Of a DNA stretch of 57,102 nucleotides, positions 16,585 through 25,305 are shown piece after piece (the stretch's first letter is position 1; each line of letters starts with the position of its first letter). The notes below the pieces were generated by a model. The model saw nothing but the letters and a program-made list of their open reading frames with translations. It ran no database searches and was not told the DNA's origin. Source of the stretch: Mesorhizobium sp. M7A.F.Ca.US.006.01.1.1 (GTDB lineage: Bacteria > Pseudomonadota > Alphaproteobacteria > Rhizobiales > Rhizobiaceae); contig NZ_RZQL01000010.1 in the NCBI RefSeq assembly GCF_003997935.1, positions 1-57,102 on the forward strand, written 5' to 3'. A program made the position numbers and the translations under genes.

Positions 16585-19154
16585 TGAAATCTCACGTAAA
16601 AGCGGTTGTCATCGGCGGCGGCGTCGTCGGCTGCTCGGTTCTCTACCACCTGGCCAAGGCCGGCTGGACCGACATCATGCTGATCGAGCGCTCTGAGCTC
16701 ACCTCCGGCTCGTCCTGGCACGCGGCGGGCGGCTTCCATACGCTGAACGGCGACCCCAACGTCGCCAAGCTGCAGGCCTATACGGTGCAGCTCTACAAGG
16801 AGATCGAGGAAATATCCGGCCAGTCCTGCTCGCTGCATTTGACCGGCGGCGTGATGATGGCCGACACGCCGGAACGCATGGATTTCCTGCGCCTTGCCCA
16901 TGCCAAGGGCCGCTATCTCGGCATGGACACAGAGCTGATCACCCCGTCCGAGGCCAAGGCAATGTTCCCGCTGATGGACGAGACCAACTTCGTCGGCGCC
17001 ATGTGGGACCCGGTCGAAGGCCATCTCGACCCGTCCGGCACCACAATCGCCTATTCCAAGGCGGCGAAAAAGCTCGGCGCTGAGATCGTGCTGCGCAACC
17101 GCGTCGTGGAATTGACGCAAGAGGTCGACGGCACCTGGAACGTCGTCACCGAACAAGGCACGGTGAAGGCCGAGCATGTCGTCAATTGCGGCGGCCTGTG
17201 GGCACGCGAGATCGGCCGCATGGTCGGCGTCGAACTGCCGGTGCTGGCCATGGAGCACATGTATCTCCTGACCGAGCCGATGCCCGAGGTCGAGGAATTT
17301 AACAAGTCTACCGGCCGCGAGATGATCGGCGTGCTCGACTTCAAGGGCGAGATCTACACCCGCCAGGAGCGCAACGGCATCCTGCTCGGCACCTATGAAA
17401 AGGCCTGCAAGCCGTGGTCGCCGGTCAACACGCCGTGGGATTTCGGCCATGAATTGCTGCCGCCCGACCTCGACCGCATCGCGCCATCGCTGGAAATCGG
17501 CTTCAAGCATTTCCCCGGCATCGAGAAGGCCGGCATCAAGCAGATCATCAACGGCCCCTTCACCTTCGCGCTCGACGGCAACCCGCTGGTCGGCCCGGTG
17601 CAGGGCCTGACCAATTTCTGGTGCGCCTGCGCCGTCATGGCCGGCTTCAGCCAGGGCGGTGGCGTTGGCCTCGCTTTGTCCAACTGGATGGTGCATGGCG
17701 ATCCCGGCTTCGACGTCTGGGGCATGGATGTCACCCGCTTCGGCGAATGGGCAGGCCTGCGCTACACCAACGCCAAGGTGCGCGAAAACTATTCGCGCCG
17801 CTTCTCCATCCGCTTCCCCAATGAAGAACTGCCGGCGGCACGTCCCGCACAGACCACGCCGCTCTACGACACAATGCTGGCCAACAACGCCGTCATGGGC
17901 GACTCATGGGGTCTCGAAACACCGCTCTGGTTCGCACCAAAGGGCAAGGAGCCCAGGGACATCGTTTCCTTCCACCGCTCCAACGATTTTGGACCGATCG
18001 GCGAGGAAGTGCGCGCCACGCGTGAACGCGTCGGCGTCACCGAGATCGCCAATTTTGCCAAATACGAAGTCTCGGGACCCGCGGCCGAGGATTTCCTCAA
18101 CCGGCTGATGACCAACCGGATGCCGAAGACCCGCCGCATCGTGCTGACGCCGATGCTCAACGAATTCGGCAAGCTGATCGGCGACTTCACCATCGCCAAG
18201 GCGGCAGAAGACCGCTTCATGATCTGGGGCTCGTCGGCGGCGCAGAAGTACCACATGCGCTGGTTCGAGAAGCACCTGCCGAAGCACGGAACGGTGCGCA
18301 TCCACCGCTTCGACCAGACGCTGGTCGGCCTGTCGATCGCCGGGCCGAAATCGCGGGACTTGCTACAGAAACTGGTCGATGTAGACGTCTCGACAAAAGC
18401 CTTCCGCTTCATGGATTTCCGCGAGATGGCGGTTGGCGGGGCGCCCTGCATGGTCAACCGCATCACCTACACCGGCGACCTCGGCTATGAAATCTGGATG
18501 GCGCCGGCCTACGAGCGCCTGGTTTACAAAGCGATCAAGGACGCCGGCGAGGAATTCGGCCTTGTCGATTTCGGCATGCGCGCTCTGCTCTCCATGCGCC
18601 TCGAAAAGAATTTTCCGACCTGGTTCCGCGAGTTGCGGCCGATCTACGGACCGTTCGAAGGCGCGATGGACCGCTTCATCAAGCTCGAGAAGAACGATTT
18701 TATCGGCCGCGAGGCCGCCGCCAAGGAAAATGCTGAGGGACCAAAGCTGCGCCGCGTCTCCTTCATCGTCGATGCCACCGACGCCGATGTCATGGGCGAC
18801 GAGCCGATCTGGGCCAAGGTCAGCAAGGACTATGGCACGGTGGAAAAGCCGCATGGCTATGGCGCGCCGCGCTTCGACAAGGGCGGCAAGGAAATACGCG
18901 GCTCCAAGGCTGCCGAAGGCGCTTCCGCCGTGCGTGGCATCGTCGACGGTGACTGGCGCGTGGTCGGCTGGGTCACGTCGGGCGGCTATGCGCATTATGT
19001 GCAGAAGTCGATGGCGCAGGGCTACGTCCCCGCAGCGCTTGCCGAGGACGAAAGTGCCGGGCTGTTCGAGATCGAAATCCTCGGCCACCGGCGCCCGGCC
19101 CGCATCAATGTCGAAGCGCCCTTCGATCCGAGCGGCGAGAAGATGCGGACCTGA
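16584..19154 (+). CDS. FAD-dependent dehydrogenase fused to GcvT domains (dimethylglycine/sarcosine dehydrogenase family), copy 2
   Basis: An 856-aa protein with the FAD dinucleotide motif AVVIGGGVVGCSVLYHL at 7-23 and the likely covalent-FAD histidine His46 in SGSSWHAAGGF. FAO middle and GCV_T/GCV_T_C domains follow from about residue 430. It would oxidise an N-methyl (or comparable) group and hand it to THF. It starts at the ATG at 16584 that overlaps the DUF559 stop, and is followed after 9 bp by dddP, whose ribosome-binding site overlaps its stop region. The C-terminal third holds a charged insertion around 745-785 (KVSKDYGTVEKPHGYG) absent from copy 1. The family call is firm, the substrate unknown. 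Confidence 0.88.
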   Translation: MKSHVKAVVIGGGVVGCSVLYHLAKAGWTDIMLIERSELTSGSSWHAAGGFHTLNGDPNVAKLQAYTVQLYKEIEEISGQSCSLHLTGGVMMADTPERMDFLRLAHAKGRYLGMDTELITPSEAKAMFPLMDETNFVGAMWDPVEGHLDPSGTTIAYSKAAKKLGAEIVLRNRVVELTQEVDGTWNVVTEQGTVKAEHVVNCGGLWAREIGRMVGVELPVLAMEHMYLLTEPMPEVEEFNKSTGREMIGVLDFKGEIYTRQERNGILLGTYEKACKPWSPVNTPWDFGHELLPPDLDRIAPSLEIGFKHFPGIEKAGIKQIINGPFTFALDGNPLVGPVQGLTNFWCACAVMAGFSQGGGVGLALSNWMVHGDPGFDVWGMDVTRFGEWAGLRYTNAKVRENYSRRFSIRFPNEELPAARPAQTTPLYDTMLANNAVMGDSWGLETPLWFAPKGKEPRDIVSFHRSNDFGPIGEEVRATRERVGVTEIANFAKYEVSGPAAEDFLNRLMTNRMPKTRRIVLTPMLNEFGKLIGDFTIAKAAEDRFMIWGSSAAQKYHMRWFEKHLPKHGTVRIHRFDQTLVGLSIAGPKSRDLLQKLVDVDVSTKAFRFMDFREMAVGGAPCMVNRITYTGDLGYEIWMAPAYERLVYKAIKDAGEEFGLVDFGMRALLSMRLEKNFPTWFRELRPIYGPFEGAMDRFIKLEKNDFIGREAAAKENAEGPKLRRVSFIVDATDADVMGDEPIWAKVSKDYGTVEKPHGYGAPRFDKGGKEIRGSKAAEGASAVRGIVDGDWRVVGWVTSGGYAHYVQKSMAQGYVPAALAEDESAGLFEIEILGHRRPARINVEAPFDPSGEKMRT

Positions 19155-19163
19155 GGTTCGACC

Positions 19164-20519
19164 ATGGACAGCGCGGGGCCGAAGGGCAGCTTTGGCCGCC
19201 ATCGCAAGATCATGCCCTTCGAGCCAGGCTCGATCGAGGCCCTCCGCGACGCCTCCCGCCGGAAGGCGGCTTCGCTCAACCAGCATGTGCTGGGCTATGG
19301 CGCGCAGGCCGAGGCTGAATGGGCTGCGGCAGGCATTGCCGCTCCCGACCTGGCGGCGATGCGCCAATACCGGCTGGAGCGCATCCGCGCCGAGTTGAAG
19401 CGGCGCGGCTATGCCGGCGCCCTGCTCTACGACCCCGTCAACATCCGCTACGCCACCGACAGCACCAACATGCAGCTGTGGGTGGCGCACAATCCGACGC
19501 GGCATTGCTTTGTCGCCACCGAGGGGCCGGTGGTGCTGTTCGATTATTTTTCCTGCGAGCACCTGTCCGACCATTCCGGCGTCGTCGACGAAGTGCGGCC
19601 TGCGGTATCGTGGATGTATCTCTATGGCGGCGAGCTGACGGAGCAGAAAGTTCGCCGCTGGGCCGCCGGCATCGCCGATCTGGTCAGGGAACATGGTGCC
19701 GGCAACAGCCGCATCGCCGTCGATCACATCAACCCGGAAGGCGTCGAGGAACTGGCTCGCCTCGGCATTCCCATCGGCAATGGCGAAGCGGTGATGGAGA
19801 ACGCGCGGCTTATCAAATCGTCGGACGAAATCCTCGCCATGCGCCGCGCCATCGTCGCTTGCGAGGCAGCGATGGGCGAGATGGAGCTGGCGCTGCAGCC
19901 GGGCATTTCCGAAAACGAGCTGTGGGCGGAACTGCACCGCGGCAACATCGCGCGCGGCGGCGAATGGATCGAGACGCGACTGCTGACGTCAGGCCCGCGC
20001 ACCAATCCATGGTTCCAGGAATGCTCGTCGCGCAAGATCGAGGCTGGCGATCTCGTCGCCTTCGACACCGACCTGATCGGCCCCTATGGCTTCTGCGCCG
20101 ACCTGTCGCGCACATGGCTCTGCGGCGATGCAAAGCCTACCAATGAACAGCGCGACCTGTTCCGCATCGCCGCCGATCAGATCGAGCACAACACGGCACT
20201 GATGCAGCCGGGCATCTCGTTTCGCGACCTCGTCGAGCGCTCGGCCGTGCCACCGGGAGACTGCTTCCCGACGCGATACGGCGTGCTCTATCACGGCGTC
20301 GGCCTAGCCGACGAGTATCCGACGCTACCGCATGCCAGCGACTGGACATCGGACACGCCGGACGGCGTGTTGGAACCGGGCATGGTGCTGTGCGTGGAAA
20401 GCTATATCGGCCGGCTTGGCCGGCGCGAAGGCGTCAAGATCGAGGAACAGATCCTGATCACCAAGACCGGCAACGAACAGCTCTCAACCTACCCGTTGGA
20501 TACGAGGCTGCTCGGCTAG
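19164..20519 (+). CDS. dddP: DddP-type DMSP lyase (M24 peptidase fold)
   Basis: A 451-aa protein of the M24 pita-bread fold. Possible metal ligands are D301, D303, D313, H377, E412 and E427. From memory of the Roseobacter DddP structure (ligands D295, D297, D307, H371, E406, E421), all six align with a constant offset of +6, and so do the proposed catalytic residues Y366 and D377 (here Y372 and D383 in HGVGLADEYP). In true Xaa-Pro peptidases the position of D383 is normally a histidine. DddP cleaves dimethylsulfoniopropionate to acrylate and dimethyl sulfide. GAGG lies ahead of the ATG, nine bases behind FAD/GcvT copy 2, in the MttB operon. A related substrate cannot be excluded. Confidence 0.8.
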   Translation: MDSAGPKGSFGRHRKIMPFEPGSIEALRDASRRKAASLNQHVLGYGAQAEAEWAAAGIAAPDLAAMRQYRLERIRAELKRRGYAGALLYDPVNIRYATDSTNMQLWVAHNPTRHCFVATEGPVVLFDYFSCEHLSDHSGVVDEVRPAVSWMYLYGGELTEQKVRRWAAGIADLVREHGAGNSRIAVDHINPEGVEELARLGIPIGNGEAVMENARLIKSSDEILAMRRAIVACEAAMGEMELALQPGISENELWAELHRGNIARGGEWIETRLLTSGPRTNPWFQECSSRKIEAGDLVAFDTDLIGPYGFCADLSRTWLCGDAKPTNEQRDLFRIAADQIEHNTALMQPGISFRDLVERSAVPPGDCFPTRYGVLYHGVGLADEYPTLPHASDWTSDTPDGVLEPGMVLCVESYIGRLGRREGVKIEEQILITKTGNEQLSTYPLDTRLLG

Positions 20520-21311
20520 CCCGGCAATGGCCTCGCGCAACGCCCCAACGGTCTTTTCCGGCGTCGCTGCGGCGGTGATGTAAGGCAGGCCTTTGCGCCG
20601 CCCGGTCCAGCCGACGACCGCCACCTTTTTCGCCGCCGGCTCGAACTGTTGCGCCAGCGCCCAGCTCTCGCAGTCGATCGCAGCGATATCGGCCTTGCCC
20701 TCCGCGACGGCGATGATCGAGCCGCGATGGCCTCCGCTTTCGCTGCGCGTTGAAAAGATGTCCAAGCCTTCGCCGGCCGCTCGCAGGTCGCGCGTCAGCG
20801 CAATGGTACCCGACATCGAATCGAGGCTGTTGAAGGTGAAGCGCTTGCCCCGGATCAGATCGAGCGGGAGAAATGGGCTGCCATCCGCCGGCGATCGAAC
20901 CTCTGATCCCTCGCCTGTCCGCATTACCAGTGCGCTCGAATAGAGTTCGCCCTGCCCGCCTTCATAGGCGTCGTAACCGGGCTGGCCGATCACCTGCACA
21001 TGCCTGGACAGGCCAAGTTCCATCGGCCCCCAGCAGGTCTGCGCGAACAGCAGCGCCGGATGCAGCCACAATCTATAGAAATCGAGTTCATCCGGCGGCA
21101 ATGTCGCCGGGTCGGGAGCGATGATTTTCCCCTCGGCACCACGAATACCGCCCGGCACCGGCGGCAGATCACCATTGCGGCGCACGATGGTTTGCGGCGC
21201 GTCGATGCCCTTTTGCCGAAACGCGTCGCGCAGCAGCACCCATTGCGCGTCGACTTCATCGCGCACTTCGGGCCAGTCATACATCGGCAACGCCGCAACC
21301 AATTCACTCAT
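20484..21311 (-). CDS. PhnD-like substrate-binding protein without signal peptide
   Basis: A 275-aa protein of the phosphate/phosphite/phosphonate ABC-transporter binding-protein family (PF12974 type). Landmarks include GQPGYDAYEGGQGELYSSA, RGKRFTFNSLDSMSG and KADIAAIDCESWALA. Unlike transporter subunits it lacks a signal peptide or lipobox, so it should be cytoplasmic and act as a stand-alone ligand-binding protein. No permease or ATPase gene is adjacent. Its last 36 bp overlap the 3' end of dddP on the opposite strand. Function beyond small-ligand binding is not visible. Confidence 0.72.
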   Translation of the reverse strand: MSELVAALPMYDWPEVRDEVDAQWVLLRDAFRQKGIDAPQTIVRRNGDLPPVPGGIRGAEGKIIAPDPATLPPDELDFYRLWLHPALLFAQTCWGPMELGLSRHVQVIGQPGYDAYEGGQGELYSSALVMRTGEGSEVRSPADGSPFLPLDLIRGKRFTFNSLDSMSGTIALTRDLRAAGEGLDIFSTRSESGGHRGSIIAVAEGKADIAAIDCESWALAQQFEPAAKKVAVVGWTGRRKGLPYITAAATPEKTVGALREAIAGLAEQPRIQRVG

Positions 21312-21402
21312 GCCGATATCAAATCATCATGTCTGGAAAAAGGATCGCGAAAACGCGGCGTTCAATCAGAATTGGCCGACATGGATTCCGGGTAGACCGG
21401 AA

Positions 21403-22413
21403 TTATTCCTTCGGCGGCTCGGCGGGAACCGGCGCACTGCCGAGCCCGCTGATGCTGCGCGCCCTGATGCGCGGCTTGAAGGCCCTGCCCGGCTCGGCTT
21501 GACGCCGCAACACCGGATGCACGATCGGCTCTTTTGCCTTGAAGGCGTAAGCCTTGATCAGCGCGAAATAGTTCGGATAGGCATAGCCATTGTTCATCCG
21601 CAGCCATTCGTCACGGCGGTCACGAAACAGCTTGGGCAGCTTGTACCAGGCCACGGTCGGTGTCTTGTGATGGACGAAGTGCAAATTGTTGTTGAGGAAC
21701 AGGAACGACAGCGGCGAGCGCTCGACGATCACCGTGCGGCCTTCCGGATGTTCCGACCATTGATGCTCGGCGAAAGTGCGGATCGAGATCAGCGACTGGC
21801 CAAGCCAGACCGGCACCAGAATGTAAAGCCACAGCGGGATGCCGAAGCCGAACTGGACGATCGGCAGCACGATGGCAAGGCCGATCGCATGCAACAGCCA
21901 AGCCTTGCGGATCGCCTTGTCGCCAGCGATCACCTGCTTGGCATCGTCGATGAAGAAGCCGACGCAGGACAGCCACGGGCCGAGCACGAAACGGCCGGCC
22001 ATGGTGTTGTTGATCTTGAGCAGGAATTTCATCGTCGGCGGCAGCTCGTCATGCTGCCAGAGCGCCTGATAATAGCTTTCCGGATCGTCCAGCGGGTCGG
22101 TAAGCCGCTCGTCGGCGTGGTGACGCAGATGGATTGTCTTGAAGCGGCGAAACGGCCAGACCAGACCGATCGGCAGAAACACGAAGGCTTCATTGACCCG
22201 CGCGTTGCGTGTCGGATGACCGTGCAGCACTTCGTGCATGATCGACGATTGCAATGCGGCTGTGAAGGCGAGGACTGCGAGCGCCAGGACGGGATAGGTG
22301 GGCCAGAGCAGGAAACCGGTGGCGAACCATGCCGCGTAACAAAAGAAAGCGAGAACCACGGTTGGCCACTCGATGGCCGGTGCGCTGTGTCGCCTGATGC
22401 TCTGGCTCGTCAT
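21403..22413 (-). CDS. Membrane fatty-acid desaturase family protein
   Basis: A 336-aa di-iron membrane desaturase or hydroxylase with the three histidine boxes: HEVLHGH near 60, HLRHHAD near 97, and HFVHH near 247, separated by transmembrane pairs. Such enzymes insert double bonds or hydroxyl groups into acyl chains or carotenoids using O2. The ATG at 22413 is preferred to an in-frame TTG at 22449. It is divergent from the XRE regulator at 22642, which probably controls it. The substrate is unknown. Confidence 0.85.
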   Translation of the reverse strand: MTSQSIRRHSAPAIEWPTVVLAFFCYAAWFATGFLLWPTYPVLALAVLAFTAALQSSIMHEVLHGHPTRNARVNEAFVFLPIGLVWPFRRFKTIHLRHHADERLTDPLDDPESYYQALWQHDELPPTMKFLLKINNTMAGRFVLGPWLSCVGFFIDDAKQVIAGDKAIRKAWLLHAIGLAIVLPIVQFGFGIPLWLYILVPVWLGQSLISIRTFAEHQWSEHPEGRTVIVERSPLSFLFLNNNLHFVHHKTPTVAWYKLPKLFRDRRDEWLRMNNGYAYPNYFALIKAYAFKAKEPIVHPVLRRQAEPGRAFKPRIRARSISGLGSAPVPAEPPKE

Positions 22414-22530
22414 GCTATCGACCACTGTCCTCAGTCGCCGGAACCCCAATTGGCTCCTGACAGCATAATGTCAGGAGAAATGATTCCACTCAACGAGACA
22501 AAGTGCACAAACTGTTGCGATTGCGCATTT

Positions 22531-22559
22531 TTGACCGCATATGTTATACATTGTAAACA
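22531..22559 (+). promoter_or_regulatory. Candidate promoter/operator for the XRE regulator gene
   Basis: TTGACC (22531-22536) and TAAACA (22554-22559) are 17 bp apart. The spacer and -10 carry a dyad centred on TACA-T-TGTA (22547-22555), flanked by GTT and AAC. The dyad within a promoter, in the gap shared with the divergent desaturase, fits an autoregulatory site for the XRE protein. Confidence 0.4.
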
Positions 22560-22641
22560 GACTTGGGGATTCATTTACGCCTGAGACGCGCACAGAACGG
22601 CTTCGGCGCAAATTTTTCCTCAATTGGCCTGGAGGACGGAT

Positions 22642-23499
22642 ATGGATAAGCGCGACCTGTCGACGACCTTCCGCGAACGCCTGAAAACACTCTTGACACG
22701 CTCCGACCTCAACCAGTCGGCCTTCGCGACCGCGGTCGGCATCGACCGCTCGGCGCTGTCGCAGCTGCTGTCGGGCGCCTCGACCCGCCTGCCCCGCGCC
22801 GAGACGCTGCTCAACATCGCCGCCGAGTTCAAGGTGTCGCTCGACTGGCTACTCGGCCTCAGCCAGGACGAGGGCCTCACCGGTGAAATCCGCGAGAGCC
22901 TGGAAATCGAAGAGGCACCGGACGGTTTCGATCGCACGCTGCTGGCCAAATGGCATGCCGAGGCGGCCGGCACCAAGATCCGCTACGTGCCGGCCGGCAT
23001 TCCCGACCTTCTGCGCACCGAAGCATTGGTCGACTACGAAGCGGGCATCACCAACAAGAGCCGCCTGGCGCAGGCCGGCGAAACGCAATACCGCATCGAC
23101 TACAACAGGCGGCCGGAAACCGACATGGAAGTCTGCATGCCGCGCCATACGCTGGAGATTTTCGCCCGCGGGCTGGGTGTCTGGGACCGTTTTCCCGAAG
23201 CCGACCGGCGCGCCCAGCTGCTGCACATGGCGACGCTGCTCGACGACCTCTACCCGACCTTCCGGCTGTTTCTCTATGACGGGCGGATGCGCTATTCGAT
23301 CCCCTACACCATCTTCGGCCCCTATCGCGCCGCCATCTATGTCGGCGACATGTATCTGGTGCTCAACGCCACCCAGCCAATCCAGACGCTGATCCAGCAT
23401 TTCGACAATCTGATCCGGGCCGCCGACATCAATGCGCACGAGGCGTCCGGCTTCGCGCACAGACTGGCCGGCATGTCGTTCTCAACAGGCACTGTCTGA
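22642..23499 (+). CDS. XRE-family helix-turn-helix regulator with C-terminal sensor domain
   Basis: A 285-aa regulator. Residues 8-70 form a Cro/C1-type HTH (LNQSAFATAVGIDRSALSQL). The remaining 210 residues are an uncharacterised conserved domain containing YRIDYNRRPETDMEVCMP and RYSIPYTIFGPYRAAIY. The start at 22642 has an ideal GGAGG seven bases upstream; an earlier in-frame start at 22624 is not needed. It is divergent from the desaturase and sits 116 bp before the homocysteine methyltransferase gene. It likely regulates the desaturase and itself. Confidence 0.82.
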   Translation: MDKRDLSTTFRERLKTLLTRSDLNQSAFATAVGIDRSALSQLLSGASTRLPRAETLLNIAAEFKVSLDWLLGLSQDEGLTGEIRESLEIEEAPDGFDRTLLAKWHAEAAGTKIRYVPAGIPDLLRTEALVDYEAGITNKSRLAQAGETQYRIDYNRRPETDMEVCMPRHTLEIFARGLGVWDRFPEADRRAQLLHMATLLDDLYPTFRLFLYDGRMRYSIPYTIFGPYRAAIYVGDMYLVLNATQPIQTLIQHFDNLIRAADINAHEASGFAHRLAGMSFSTGTV

Positions 23500-23568
23500 T
23501 CTTCGGCAACGATGATCCCTCGGACGGAAACCGGCCTCCGCATTGGTGGCCGCGCTGCCGCTATTTCA

Positions 23569-23597
23569 TTGACTACACATAAAGACTTCTTTATATC
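23569..23597 (+). promoter_or_regulatory. Promoter with embedded SahR-like operator, upstream of the homocysteine methyltransferase gene
   Basis: TTGACT (23569-23574) and TATATC (23592-23597) are spaced 17 bp. The interval 23576-23597 is an imperfect palindrome with arms CACATAAAGA and TCTTTATATC around CT. The same element occurs as a perfect version at 44223-44244 before the pterin methyltransferase. Its ATAAAGA/TCTTTAT core is what I recall for the S-adenosylhomocysteine-responsive regulator SahR in alphaproteobacteria. Placement between -35 and -10 implies repression by occlusion. Confidence 0.62.
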
Positions 23598-23615
23598 CTT
23601 ATTCGACTTCGAAAC

Positions 23616-24653
23616 ATGAAAGCCAATCCGATGACGACCACCAACCCGATCGATGCGCTGCTGGCTGAAAAGGGCGTGCTGCTGGCCGATGGCGCCACCG
23701 GCACCAATTTGTTCGCCATGGGTCTGGAGGCCGGCGAGGCACCCGAACTGCTGAACGAGACGGCGCCCGACACCATCACCAGCCTGCACCAGAATTTCGT
23801 CGATGCCGGCGCCGACATCATCCTCACCAACTCGTTCGGCGGCACCCGTCACCGCTTGAAGCTGCACCATGCCCAGGATCGCGTGCACGCGCTGAACAAG
23901 CGCGCCGCCGAGCTCGCGCGTGCGGTCGCCGGCAAGGCCGGCCGCAAGGTGATCGTCGCCGGCTCGGTCGGCCCGACCGGCGAATTGCTGGTGCCGCTCG
24001 GCGCCATGACCTATGACGAGGCGGTCGACGCCTTCGCCGAGCAGATCGAGGGTCTCAAGGAAGGCGGCGCCGAAGTCGCCTGGATCGAGACGATGTCGGC
24101 TCCCGACGAGATCCGCGCCGCCGCCGAGGCTGCCATCCGCGTCGGCCTGCCCTACACCTACACCGGTTCCTTCGACACCGCCGGCCGCACCATGATGGGC
24201 CTGCTGCCCAGGGATATCCACGGCGTCACCGACGGGCTGTCGCAGGCGCCTCTCGGCGTCGGCGCCAATTGCGGCGTCGGCGCATCCGACATCCTGGCCT
24301 CGCTGCTCGACATGACCGAGGCGAAGCCGGAAGCGACGGTGATCGTCAAGGGCAATTGCGGCATTCCCGAATTCCGCGGCACCGAAATCCACTATTCAGG
24401 CACACCCGAACTGATGGCCGACTATGTCAGGCTCGCCGTCGACGGCGGCGCCAAAATTATCGGCGGTTGCTGCGGCACCTCGTTCCAGCACCTTGCCGCG
24501 ATGCGCAAGGCGCTCGACGCGCACACCAGGGCGGATCGGCCGACGGTTGCCGCGATCGTTGAGCGCATTGGTCCGATGCGCAACAAGGTGGCGACGGAAA
24601 ACACCGCCGAGACCAGCGAAGCCCGCCGCGAGCGCCGCCGCAGCCGGGCCTGA
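23616..24653 (+). CDS. bmt: Betaine/corrinoid--homocysteine S-methyltransferase (BHMT family)
   Basis: A 345-aa zinc-dependent homocysteine methyltransferase of the MetH N-terminal/BHMT family. Zinc ligands are C219 (GANCG) plus C285 and C286 (GGCCGTS). The N-terminal landmark is LLADGATGTNLFAMG. It makes methionine from homocysteine, taking the methyl group from glycine betaine (as a BHMT) or from a methylated corrinoid protein (as the Hcy module of a split methionine synthase). Sequence alone does not decide. The shared operator with the pterin methyltransferase at 44 kb favours a split MetH role; FAD/GcvT dimethylglycine dehydrogenases nearby fit BHMT. The C-terminus is a basic tail (EARRERRRSRA). 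ATGs at 23616 and 23631 are both possible starts. Confidence 0.85.
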   Translation: MKANPMTTTNPIDALLAEKGVLLADGATGTNLFAMGLEAGEAPELLNETAPDTITSLHQNFVDAGADIILTNSFGGTRHRLKLHHAQDRVHALNKRAAELARAVAGKAGRKVIVAGSVGPTGELLVPLGAMTYDEAVDAFAEQIEGLKEGGAEVAWIETMSAPDEIRAAAEAAIRVGLPYTYTGSFDTAGRTMMGLLPRDIHGVTDGLSQAPLGVGANCGVGASDILASLLDMTEAKPEATVIVKGNCGIPEFRGTEIHYSGTPELMADYVRLAVDGGAKIIGGCCGTSFQHLAAMRKALDAHTRADRPTVAAIVERIGPMRNKVATENTAETSEARRERRRSRA

Positions 24654-24669
24654 CCTCATCGGTTTTCGA

Positions 24670-24939
24670 TTATTCGCTGTTGTCGGCGTAGCTCGACTGC
24701 GCCGACTTGAAGTCGACCACATTGTCGCCGCGCATCGTCATCAGCGCGCCTGAAGCGCTGGGGTCGGTGATCTGTTCCAGCATGATGCGGAAGCGGTCGT
24801 TGGTCAGCGCCGACATGGCGGTGTTGCGGGCAGCGGTGACATTGTCGCTGATGCGCCTGGATTCTGATGATGGGGCTGATGAAACCGCCGAGGCGTCTCT
24901 TGCCGGCGGTATCGAGTTGGCGATAGTCCTGATCTGCAA
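24670..24939 (-). CDS. Small conserved hypothetical protein
   Basis: An 89-aa protein with a Ser/Ala-rich N-terminal half and a C-terminal half (NDRFRIMLEQITDPSASGAL) that looks like folded protein. It may be involved in an unknown interaction. There is no signal peptide or membrane segment. I chose the TTG at 24939 because GGGAG lies 6 bp before it; another in-frame TTG at 24981 has no ribosome-binding site. It is convergent with the homocysteine methyltransferase gene, stop to stop across 16 bp. I do not recognise a named family. Confidence 0.5.
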   Translation of the reverse strand: MQIRTIANSIPPARDASAVSSAPSSESRRISDNVTAARNTAMSALTNDRFRIMLEQITDPSASGALMTMRGDNVVDFKSAQSSYADNSE

Positions 24940-25051
24940 TTTCGGCTCCCTCAAGCCCAGTACACCCGTCCTGTGTAACAAGGAGGGGGTTGCGATCCGG
25001 TACCGGAAATACGGCGCAATTTAACGATCATGCAGGTTAACGCTGCGCCTC

Positions 25052-25193
25052 GGATCTGTTGAGATTCAGGTCAGGCTGAGTCGAGAATGGTGGTTTTCGA
25101 GAACCGGAGCGGAGCGTACTCAAAGTACGTGAGCACCGGAAGCGCAGGGAACCCCCATTCGCAGGCCGGCCTCACCTGAATATCAATAGATCC
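25052..25193. repeat. 142-bp palindromic intergenic element, second type
   Basis: A 20-bp terminal inverted repeat at 25052-25071 (GGATCTGTTGAGATTCAGGT) matches the complement of 25174-25193 with two mismatches. The pairing continues inward (CAGGC/GCCTC region) with imperfections. Near the centre is GTACT-CAA-AGTAC. The element resembles short palindromic repeats common between rhizobial genes. It is a different sequence family from the repeat at 15991. It and the adjacent terminator account for most of the 366-bp gap 24940-25305. Confidence 0.75.
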
Positions 25194-25197
25194 GAAA

Positions 25198-25233
25198 AAA
25201 AGGCCGGCAAGGGAATGAACCCCTCGCCGGCCT
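25198..25233 (-). terminator. Rho-independent terminator of the vWA protein gene
   Basis: The stem AGGCCGGC (25201-25208) pairs with GCCGGCCT (25226-25233). Read on the minus strand, the hairpin is followed by a run of seven T. It lies 73 bp after the stop of the vWA gene. Confidence 0.75.
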
Positions 25234-25305
25234 GCCTCACCCGCCCGTAGGTCGGTTTCCCCTGTCAGAACGATCCCATCTGAAAGAAACCGGCCGTCAT
25301 CACCA

